Shown: positions 47,601 to 59,600 of the stretch, one piece after another
How the letters are laid out: every line of letters starts with the position of its first letter
Position numbering within the stretch: position 1 is the stretch's first letter
Assembly (NCBI GenBank): GCA_023053575.1
Contig: JAKZAP010000014.1
Span: forward strand, 14,658,938-14,722,937
Origin: Branchinecta lynchi
Taxonomy: Eukaryota; Arthropoda; Branchiopoda; Anostraca; Branchinectidae
Length of the DNA: 64,000 nucleotides
Direction: 5' to 3'
The notes under the pieces: model-generated
Databases searched by the model: none
What the model was told of the DNA's origin: nothing
What the model saw: only the letters and a program-made list of their open reading frames with translations
Position numbers and translations under genes: made by a program

Positions 47601-50600
47601 TCCAAAAAATACAGTGAAAACCGGAAACCAAAAGCTGCTACAGCACTCGCAATAGTGGATTGTACCAAGGAATACTCCAATAAAAAACGACCATTTTAAG
47701 AAAATGTCTTAAATTTTTTACGAAGAACTGACTATTTTGAGGGAAAATCGACTGCTCCTCCCCCCCCCCCCAACAAAAAAACAAAATCGGCTTTTTTTAC
47801 GAAAAATCGCGGCACCTCGCACTGATTCCGCTATTTTTACCGAATGATCGACAACTTTGGGGGGGGGCTTCCCCCCTGTCCTCCCCCCCCATACGTGACG
47901 CCCCTGACTACAATGGCGTTGAACTATAAGCACACAAAGATCAATATTTCCTGGATTTTTTTTTATTTTTGTATAGACATGGCTCCGCGTTCGAATGGTC
48001 AAGGAGTGAACAATGTGATTATTTACGGTTTAACCCATTCTCACGAAAGGCGCTTAGGCCTACCTTTTCATCTTGATTGGGCGTTCCTGTTTGCTATCCT
48101 ACCTATCTAGGATGAAAGCTTTTATGCAACTAACAACAAAAAGCTCTCTTAGTGCTATAGCTTACGTGCTTATTGCCACAGATTGCAGTCCAAGCATGTG
48201 ATTCTGATATCGTATATATGTTCAGGATCTATCTGTACAAGGAATTTCATGGTTAAGGTTCAACTTCAGTCACTCGGAAATCTTGGTCCAATTGGCCCTG
48301 AACCAGGTTCGCCCCCGAGGCGCAACCAGACCCAGAGTAAGTGCCAACAAGCAGGCAAAGTTTCAGCTTAATATCTCTCATGGCAGACGAGCTATTCAAA
48401 AGAAATACTCATCCACAAGAAAAGATCCTCACCCGGGACAGAAGCCCCCTTAAAGTTTAACTGAAAAGCCATTTTGTCAATCAAGTGCATACACTGAATT
48501 ATTTTGATTCTGCTAAGGGATTTTTTTTTATTTTCCACTATCTTGGGTTATAACGTTCAGAATATCTGCGTCCGTCCCCACAACGTAAATTCTACTATGA
48601 AGCGGGAAATTTTAATCTCCACACAAACCCGGCTTTTGAGTGGGCAGTGGTGAGCTTCGTGAAGACTGCTTAGTGTTACGTAACGCATTTTCAGACCCTT
48701 CCAGCCAATTTAAGTGAATACGTGATCAGTAACTAGGTTGTCCTATCCCAGCCCTTTTCAGTTAAACTTTAACCACGGGTGGGACTAGTCCGCTATCATC
48801 AAGATAGTATGACTTTTGGAATGATCGATAACAACAAGCTGAGATGGAACAAACAGATCGAACCAACGTGGGCGCCGAGCATGAAAAGGCTGTCCCTAAT
48901 TGAGCTGCTGGCAGGAACTGACTGGATTACTAGCAATGACGATGATAAAAGACATACAGAGCGTGCTCCAACCTTTTAACAATAGTTACTATTAGTTACT
49001 ATTTCCGTTCCATCCTCAAGAAAAGTTACAACGCTGACCGTTCCAACCTTGTCGGAATAGTAACTAATAGTTACTATTTGCTTACCATGCTCGGGAGCGT
49101 AGTAACTACGCCTCTCTGTAACGTGATTGGTCGGATTCACCCCTGGCGTGAAATCCTGCTGGAAAATAGAAAAATCGTTCCAGCCTTGACGGCAAAAAGC
49201 CAGAATTCGTGACGTCATGCGTAGTAACTACGGTAAGTAGGGTGGAACACGCTCACAGTATGTCGAAAATGGAATACGGTGCTATGCCAGCGACCAAAAG
49301 TTCAAAACATTTTACACAAGGCTATGACGATCGCCCAATTCTGAAGCTAACACACACCGAGGGTGAGCTAACACACATAGTAGGGGCCGAGGGACGGCGT
49401 AAGATGGCAAGAATATGAATTCCCCAAATGCCTACAACGAATTTTCATCAGCTAGTTGCTCTCCCCACCAGGGGCGTCAGGACTCGGGTGGGGGGGGGGG
49501 GGGGGGGGGCGCACCCCACTCGAGTGTTGTCGGCCAGTCGGTAAAAAATAGCCGAGTCGGCGCAAAGCGCGCCCCATTTTTTCGTAAAAACAGTCGATTT
49601 ATTTCTTGGAAACAGTCGACTTTTTTTCATCAGTCGGTTTCTCTTTAACATTGTCGATTTTTTCTTAAAATCAGCCGATTTTTCATCAACAGTCTTTTAT
49701 TCTCAGTCGGTAAAAATGACCAGCCAGTCGGTAAATACCTTGCCCCCCCCCCACAAGAAAATATTTTTTGGCTAGTAACGCCTCTGCTCCCCACAATCAA
49801 AGAAAGAGGGATGAGAAACATGACAAAGTAAATCGCACAAATACAAAGCTACGGACGACCCACGTCGTGCGCAAAGAGGTGATGAAGAAAAGCATAGCAC
49901 CAATAGGAAAGGCTGGGAGACCTATGAAGAGCACATACGTTCTTTCCCAGGGTACCCCCCAGGGAAATGACAGCTCTCGAGCATGGGCTACAGCTCATAC
50001 CAAACAGGAAGCACGAATATTCAGACGCAGAGATTCAGCAGATGTTCCTACTGGAGATGTACAAATATTCTGACCACCTAAAAGTCTTCGCTGGCGGACA
50101 CGTCTTGTACTTGTTCTTGCCACTAGCAGTATTCCTCCTACTTCCCACCAATCACCACTCAGTTTGGGAATGGTCAAAATTGATTTGACTAAAAGCGTGT
50201 TGTAGACAAGATTTTTAATTCTGCTCAGTATCACCATTCTGAATCCCTTTGGTTAATGGAAAGACGAAAGCCTTCGAAGATGCAGTATATTATTATTTAC
50301 AGCAATCGACCCACCCATCTCTGCATACTGAGCCTAGAGTTAGCTTGCTATGATACCGAGCAGGGGTCTAGGCGAGAACCCCCCGGTACCAAAACCCCCC
50401 TCCCGGTACCAATTTGGAAAGGATTTGTTGGGGGGGATCGTTACACTGAGTGGCACGGGTTTTGATTTGATCTTTCACTTTTAACACCTCGCTGACAACA
50501 GCTTAAGGTGAATGCGTGTTTTCATTCACTTCAGCAATTATTCTGTCACCATCAACCTTCACCTCCGCTTAACACTCCCCTCCCTTGTTTATCTTTGTTT

Positions 50601-53600
50601 TGCCTGTGCTTAACGCATTCAAAACTAGAACACATCCTGCCAGCACTTTTTTCTTCACATACACACACCCTTTCTGCACACACAAGCTTATTCTTGCACT
50701 TGTTACTGGATACCGCGTCCAGTTACCCTACTCTAATGTATCCGTCAGTAGGTACATGAGCTAATCTGTGTACCCAGCTAATCCCTTGTACTATCCGTGG
50801 CGTATTAATTTGGGACTAGGAGATTCTTTTCGAAGTGTCTTTTTTTATGCGGGGGGGGGGGGGGGGGGGGTCGCCGGGGGGGGGGGGGGGGGGGGGTCGG
50901 TCGGGGAAGGGGGGGGGGTAGCCGAGGGTTTTTATCCGGGGGGGTTTGCGGGGGGGGGGGTTAGCCGGAACCCACCGAGCAGATTTGATGGTCCTATTGA
51001 AGCTTATCCGAATAGTACAGAATAGAATAGTAATTTGTTTGCTCACACTTTCACGGTTACAAAACCCAAAATTGGTGAGTACTGTCATGCACAAATTTAT
51101 CAGTATAACATATACATTTAAAAGCACTTACAGATGGTCAAAGGCTATTTAAAATTTTAACAATTTTTGGTATAAAACTATTTTGGTAACGGCTGTGTTT
51201 GGCCGCTACTGGTTGGAATATTGGGACCTTCGTAGAGACTGCTCGTTCTTGCCTTTCCCTTACATTGTTGTATGGGGGAGGGAGAAACTCATTATAGATG
51301 GGGTGCGAAATAAGTTTTTTACCTATCTGGAGGCATAGGTTCAGTCTCCGTTTCTCCAATGCATCAATTGTCCACTTCTATTACTTCGTTTATTTTTTTA
51401 ATTTATTTTTATTATAAACCCACTATACAACAAAAAAGTGGAAAACGAGGGGGAAAAGAAAATATAGATAACGTATCAACGAACTAAAAGGAGCAAGCAT
51501 CTTGACTTCGATATATGCGACCGTCTACACGCTCGCCGCTCAATTTTTAGGTAGGCTTCCAACTGGATCAATAACATTGAAATAATGCATAATACCTGTG
51601 TTACTATGACGGGCAGGTAGGTACAGAAAATATTTACAGAACTCAAAATATGTCTTCCTTAAGCGCGACAGGTCATTTGGAGACAGTAGCTCCACAAGCA
51701 GAAAAAATTCTTCCCAGGTCTCTTCTTCCAAATTTACCACGATTAGTTATAACAGATCCGTAAGCAGTCCGAACCCCGTTATGGGCTCGGAGCGGGGCGG
51801 GAGGGTTCTAACGTTAGATGATGGTAAAGCTTACCTGAGGTTTCCGTTGTTGGTTGCATAACGCAGATGATCACAGATTGCTTCGAACATTCCTTGTGCC
51901 GTTCCAACATAACGAGCATCGAACACCTGGAATGACTGTGCTGTAAAACCGAGAGAGAAAGGCCTCTAGGTACTTTCTCATCATTTAGAACCCTCTTACT
52001 TCCCGCACGAACAAAAATGAGTAGAAACAATATGTGGCACCACTTTCTGACCCGTGGGAAAATGCCACTTTTATTTCTGTAAACTTTTCTGTTTCTCGCT
52101 CATAGAAGATATATCGGCTGTGGGGCCGGGTAACTGCCGCACATATTCAGCACTTATAGATCTTAGTCCATGTTCACTCCGAAACTGGTGTCTGCCTGAT
52201 TTCCTGCTAGAACGGAGTCTCGGCCGCTCTTGGCAAGGGTCATCTTCAGGCCGTAGATAAAAGTATGAAATTACGATTCATTACATTTCGGTGCTATGGC
52301 CTGAAGTACATGACACCGAAATAGTCGCAATTCCAATTATTTGATATTCATATTTCTACGCCTCTCAAGAAAAAGGTTTGGTAAAAGTGTGACTGACTCG
52401 AGGAAAAGAAACTGCAACCTGAGCCTCGTTTTTGTTGCAATAGCGCTGCCACATCGGTACTGCAGCACTTCTTTGCTTTTGCACAATAAGCGTTTTTGGA
52501 TTCACTTTCTTCTTGGTTGAAGCGGCAGCACCTTGCAGGGAAGCACGGACTTGGTCAGTGAGCAAGTCCGCGATTCTCGAGAAGCGCTGCCGTCTTCCTC
52601 GGAAGCACTGCAGTGCAAAAACGGATGTAGAAAGAATCAGTCCGGAACAGAGTAAAATAACTCTAGAGAGTAATGAGCGAAGTTTGAAAAAGTGACACCA
52701 AATCGCAGCGGCACTAGCTCTGGTAGCGGACACGAACATCCCTACTGAAACTCGACCAGTCGTTAACAAGCGCTGGCTCTGCTCCAGAGCAAAATAAGTC
52801 TAGTCCGCCATTGCACACAAGAACAGTTTGCAGAAGCTTCTCTCGCGAAGCGCTGCGACGGAGGCCCATTTTTTAGGCATGGGACGGATCGGTCTTCGCA
52901 TTCCTCTCTAGAGTTATTTTGCTCTGGTCCGGAAGCGACCGAGAAGTAGACCTGCAGCGTGCAACAAAAACGAGGCTCTAATTGCAGATTCGTTTCGTCC
53001 AGTACTCGGTTCAACAGCCTGACGAGGGTCCTTTTCCAAGAAGGGCCGAAATGTCGCTACCAAGGACTCGTAGCTGATGTCTGTGTTTTTGACCACTGTT
53101 AATACTTCAACCGTGATTTTAACGTATTTGGTAAATGGTTCACAAGGACGCGCTGTTCTTGTGAAGGACATATTTCAAGTCCCTAGTCATATGCCAGGAA
53201 TCCCTACCTGTAGCTTGCTCCACTGGATTCTTCCAATGCATCTAGCAGCATTCCTCCAAGCCAACTTTGCCCCGTACGTAAGCTCTGTAATAGTCAAGTT
53301 GTACGTCTTGGTTGTCATCACCTCACATTCGATCTCAGAGAAACGTTCAGCGTGTGCTGGCGTGCCATACCTACAAAAAAACATCAAATCGTACATTCTT
53401 CTGACGCTTATAACCGACGTTTTCCCTTATCCTGCTAAATGAACGCGTATCATGCATCGCAGTCACCGAATCAACTGTTTGCTACAACATGCTAATCCGC
53501 GGGTAAACCAGCTCGCGCGGCGAGCCGTTTTCGGGGATAAGCTGCGTTCCTCTTCCCCGGAGTGATCACTGTTTTACGGTCCTTTAAAGGACCCCTCGCA

Positions 53601-56600
53601 CTATTTACTATTTAACTTACAATATTTTAAAGTATTTGAATACATTAAAAATAGGCTATGCTTCCAACAAATAACCCACGGCTTTGGCTGTTTCAAGCCT
53701 TTTCCGAGACCCGCTGACTTACAGTGAAAACCGGGAAAAAATTTGCATAACCATTTTTTCTGATAGAAAACTTCTCACATCCGCCGACAGCGTGATATAC
53801 ATCGAAGGTTGCAAAACACGGCAAGTGAAAAAATCAGCGTGCTTTTGTTAGATGGGGCTAGAATGTACCGTACGAAATTGGCAGTCTCCGGGTTTAGAAG
53901 TATGGAGTGACTATGGAAGTAAGTTGTGGTATTATTACAGCTAAGACAGGTCCTTTAAGTCCTCTTCAGCTGCCGGTTCGTTTGTTCCACCTAAAGCCTG
54001 AAGAGGACCCTCGCCAAGAGGACCGAAACATCACTGAAGAAACCTAGCTGATTTATCCCATTTTCGTGAATTTCTTATACAGGACTCCGTTTTCGATATT
54101 TCCGTTAGAGTGTCTGGTCAGGAGTAGATGGTGACAGCAGTGAACGATATGTTTTACTGGAGTTCGTCAGTTGGGAAGCTTTCGATGAAGCATCGAGAGG
54201 GATGAATGAATTAATGGTTTATTTGCACACTGAAGCCATCAGGCCATCGTGCAACAACAATGTTCTGTTAAATGGATAAGGTCTTTCTTTTGTTTTGTGT
54301 TCTGTATTGCCATGGCCATCAGGCTTTTTGTGTAAATCAGATCACATATTGTCTCTTATCGAGACGTACAGGCTCTAAAACAAAACATAGTAAATACAGT
54401 CCTACATAGTAATTACAAGGCATGAGCTTAGCTTACTTTCCGATGGATTTGTAGAATTCATCAATGAACGGCCTTGCTTCCTTCAGAATGGTTTTCTCGC
54501 TTCTCACAGGGCCAACAGGTTTGACGTTGTTCATAAAACTGCCGTAGCACCTTTTGGTCGAACATTCCGTTTCCTTGATTTAAGAAACAGACAATTAACG
54601 ACGAAAATTACTAGCTAGAAAACAAACCTACTTTGTTTAGTGATAGCCTACATGCGAACTCTATTGTTTTAGGCACGGTGCTCATACGTTGGGGCACTAT
54701 CACCTGGAGCAACCTGTGTAGTTGTATTTTAGTTGTACGAAAAAGTTGCATGTATTAATATGTTATAGTACAAAATACTATCGTTTAAAGTTCCTCAGAC
54801 TGGGCCAATCTTAAGCAGTAGTGTCCAGTAGAATCCTGTCTTGCTATAGTAGCACCCTGTCTTGCTAATAGTAGCATGCAGTGGTAACAGTTACCCGAGG
54901 CGTTACTAGCCCAAATTTACCGACTGACAGGTAATTTTTGCCGACTGTTTTAGCAGAAAAAAACGATTGTTTTCAAGAAACAAAATACAGTTTTCAAGAA
55001 ACAAAATACAATTTTGAAAAAGATCGACTGATTATCAGAACCTCGTTTTTGTTACATGCTGCAGGTCCACTTCTCGGCCGATTCCGGACAGATTCTTTCT
55101 ACATCCGTTTTTGCACTGCAGCGCTTCCGAGGAAGACGGCAGCGCTTCTCGAGAATCACGGACTTGCTCCCCGACCAAGCCCGTGCTTCCCTGCAAGATG
55201 CTGCAGCGCTGCCGCTTCAACCAAGAAGAAAGTGAATCCAAAAAGGCATATTATGCAAAAGCAAAGAAGTGCTGCAGCAGCGATGCGGCAGCGCTATTGC
55301 AACAAAAACGAGGCTCAGAACAAGTGCGCAAGCGCTCAGACGTGGACTGTTAAAGTAAAATGTTTATCACATCTTTTACACAAACTGCGTTAGAACCAAG
55401 CCATTTCACATCACCAATAACCAAAAAATATTGAAATAACCTAATTTGAAATCATCCCAGTTTATAAGCTTTTAATGTAAACAAACCGCATTTAGAAATC
55501 CAAAGAAGATCTTTAAACTCTTGCAAGAACGGTCCGACCCATTAAACCTCTTTTTTCATTAGCAAGGTCATAAAAAGTGTAATAAAACCGAATCGTTTTA
55601 TTGCCGGATACCCCCCTTGTCACAACTTCATTAAGAATGGCATATCATGGGTCATATGACAAAACCGTTCAGTTTCCAACCGATCATCGAGGATCACAGT
55701 ACGCCGCGTGGTCTCATCTGTTGCTGTTACACCATAATCTGCATTTATACATATATCCACAAGTATGCAAGAGTTGAACTTGAAACATGTCATAGACGAA
55801 CTTAACTCACGGGAAACCTGGGCCCAGTTACCCATGAACGGGAAGGAGGGGGGGGGGGCATCAAATTGCACATCTAGACCTAAATATCCTCGACTATACT
55901 AATTTAGAGTTTGATTCCAAGTCACAGGTCAAAAACTTTACTCATGGGCAAATTACTCAACTTTACTCATGGCCCGTCAACGAGGGGGGGGGGGGCGGGG
56001 GCTCCATCGTCCTATGTCCAGGTCTAGTCAAGTTATGAACATTATTCACTGGACAATTTGGGCCAATTTTCCCATGAACCAGGTGGGTGCGGGGGGTGAG
56101 GCGTCACCCCCTACCCGCCCAGTCGCGACGCCCCTGACAGTTACTACTGTATGCTAACTCCATATAACTAATCCTTGAAAAAATTTCATTAGGAAGGGCA
56201 CAGTTTCCCCATATACCTAAATCTGTTAGTAAACCATTGCAGATTTCCAGTTTCATCAGATTGTATTGATGTAATATGCCCTTGCTGCAGCCGCTGCAGG
56301 GCATGGTACCCCAACATATGAGCCCCATGCTCAAAAAGCTATGATTTGTGTATGACTGAGCTCTCTCTTCCCCAAAAGTCATAGATAAGGACCAACTGAA
56401 CAAACATTTACTTCCTTCATATTGTTGATTACGAAGTTTCAACCTCTTCACTTATTACCTGGTTCTCTATTCTGCAGTTACGTGGCACCCAGGCCTGGGA
56501 GTGACCTAAGGCTAAAATATATATAGGATATAGGATTTTTCACATCAAAATATAGGACAATATAGGATAAAAAACAGCTTATTCGGATGAAAAAATCTCA

Positions 56601-59600
56601 TGACCCCATCTTTTGCAAAATAACAAAGGACGATTCAGTCTAGTATACTAGCCCCTTTTCAGGCACGGTGCTCAAACGTCTAGCACCATGCCTTGGTGCT
56701 AGACGTTCAAGCACTGTACCTTGGATTTCATGTATGGTGCATGGATTTCAGTAAACAGTGCATACATCAAAAACACAGTTTCTGTCATAACAACTGAATT
56801 ACTGAATTAGAGAAATCAAAGACAATTCTTTATATATTTTTCACAACAAAAACAAAAGGGCTCGGCTGATGACAGATGTGGAAAACCTCATTTCCTTTTC
56901 TACATAGTCAAGGGTTTTGCATGCAAAGTGTCCTGTGCCTCAGCTTTTTGTACCTAGCAGCCAACCAGAATATTGGCTCTTGGGGAATAAATAGGGAAAA
57001 TACATGGAAAATAGACAGGGTGCTGTTAGGTTTTTCCTCTCCATCATCATTAGAGCCCTTTTGTTTTTGTTGTGAAAAATATATAAAGGATTGTCTTTGA
57101 TTTCTCAAATTCATAGTAGTACTTTCAGCCCTGTCCGAGCCGGTGCTCAGTTGTGATGACAGAAACTGTGTTTTTTCTGTATGCACTGTACACTTAAATC
57201 CATGCACCATAACATGAAATCAAAGGTACAGTGCTTGAACGTCTAGCACCCAGGCATGGTGCTAGACGTTTGAGCACCATGCCTGAAATGGAGCTAGTGT
57301 ACTAGACTGGGACGATTCTGGTGAAACAACTTAAGATCTCACCTTAAAACAAAAAACATAGTATCCAAGACGAGAGACTTTGATGGGTAAGTTTTATCCA
57401 TGATAAACAGATATCAGATACAAAATTAAAGAACTACGAACACACTACTGATTGACTTCGTGAAAACTTCGAAAAAAGACCAGAAAGCCAAACTGGTGTC
57501 AACCAGGTGTCAACAGCACCTTTTAAATGAAGAAAGCTTCTAACTGATGGAAATAAAAATTCACAAGGGAAATATACAGATGAAATAGAAAAACATTTTT
57601 GCAGAAATATTAAATACTTTGACCTTTGCCCAGTTTTGGAAGAATTAACTTCGGAATTTACGAAAAAACCGCAAAAGCTGAAATAAGAATATAGGGATTT
57701 TGACTCAATATAGTATATTGTAGGACAAGTTTTAAAATATAGGATATATAAGTCTCACTAGGGTAACTATCCTAGTTCCCGAACTAGTGTTCGGAAAAAA
57801 AATCAAAATCCTCTAGCTACTGCTTCCAAGCTGGGATAAAATTTTGAAATTCGCGCTTATTATCATTCAGTAGTGGTGCGTTTTTGTCCTTATAGCTTGT
57901 TCACACGGGGCTGAAACAGCGGCCGATTCTCGATCAGCGGCTGATTTACGCGCCTATAGCGGTTGAAAAAATTCCAAAAATCAGCCGCTGATTTTCCAAA
58001 TAGGCGCTTATTTTCGTCGCGGTCACCGATCGGGGTTAAACTAAATCCTTTGGAATGTGACCTTTGATGACTCTAGGGACAGTAAACAGACTGTAGTTAG
58101 GGGAATTAGTCAAGCTTGGCGAGTTTTAGGTCAATCCAGTTCAAATTCTGTCAGAGCAATGTGAACATAACATGATTTTATATTGAGCATACACATGATT
58201 CCGAAAAAAAGGTATAATAATTTTCTAATTTCAATAGCGTATGTTCTGTTTATGTCTGATTTTTTTTTCAATGTTTTTCTTAGATAAAACAATGTATGTA
58301 TTTTAAATTGATTTTATTCTAAATGTATTTTATTTGCCGAAATATCGCTGATGAAAAATCATAGCTGACGTATCCGTTGTAAACATTGTTTGAATAAATT
58401 GCACTAAATCTCTAGATTTGGGCTTTGTAAATGTTACACAGGTCTGCGAAATCAAAGGAGGTGTAGAGGCTAGCCTAAGCTAAGATAGGCTTTAAAAAAA
58501 AAACGACATTCTTAGATGAACGGCTCCTACAACAAACAATGATTTGAATAATTTTTCCATTTAACCTTCACTGAAAAGTGACTGACAACAGTAAATGATT
58601 GCATTATGTTCTCGTATTATTTAAATTTATTATTATGATGTTCAGTTTTAAAAACAAAAATATTTAAATGTATTTTATTTGCTTTTTAACTTGAAATTTA
58701 CCCAGTCGCCTGAAATCTGTCATTATTCGATTTGTGTTTTTTATCGACTCTAAAGACTACAAATCAACTATATTTGACTTTGACAAACTCACAGGATGTT
58801 TGTGTTAATTTTATATATTTTGTTACAAACAAACAAAATATTCGGAATTAGGTTTTTCTTTTTAATTCTCCCGTCAACCCCAAACAGTTGATCTGTCGTC
58901 TGAACAGATCAGCCGCTGTTTACGCGCTTATTTCAGTCCCGTGTGAACAAGCTATTACTCGTTCTGTTCCTCCGTCAAGTCGCACTCGAAAAGAATAAAA
59001 GAACCCGAAAGTAAATCTGATACTTAAAAATACCATTCGAATTCGAAAAGGGGGCATCTTACCCTGCAAAACGTATATCACACTTTATTGATGTCGCATC
59101 CTATAACATATTTATAAAGTTTTTGCCGAGGGTACTATCGTTCGGAAACTGGTTGCATGCGTTTTCGAGTTTCCGAACGAAATCCTCGAATCCCTATTTC
59201 TGTGGTTTCCGCCCGTTTTTTAGTTTCATCGCCTAGGACCGCTCTAATAAATCGTTTATCAAGTTATTTTGCTTATTGTTCAGACTTTAAAGAAAACGGA
59301 AAGACTGGACGTCGATCCGAACGACACATTTTTGGTCCCCGAACGGTCGAAGAAGAATCGTTCGGAAAAACAATCCCGGTTCTCGAACGTACGGTCTATG
59401 AATCCGAACGAGAAAAAATATGTGGAATGAACGTTCTGGGAAGTGTTGTGCCAAGGACTTCTATGTTTTACTGAAGTACAAGTACCAAGCCTACTCCAGA
59501 TGGGCCCCGTAATTTACGGGTGAGATAGAGTTGAAAACTACGACAAATCTGTTTTCATCCCGGAATATTAATTCATATGAAATCTAGCGAAAAAACGACT

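Noticed and set aside
54938..55393. 151-codon open frame, plus strand
   Set aside because: It overlaps a MITE, and an equivalent frame appears on the inverted copy at 52365-52769. It reflects GC-rich inverted repeat composition, not a protein family.
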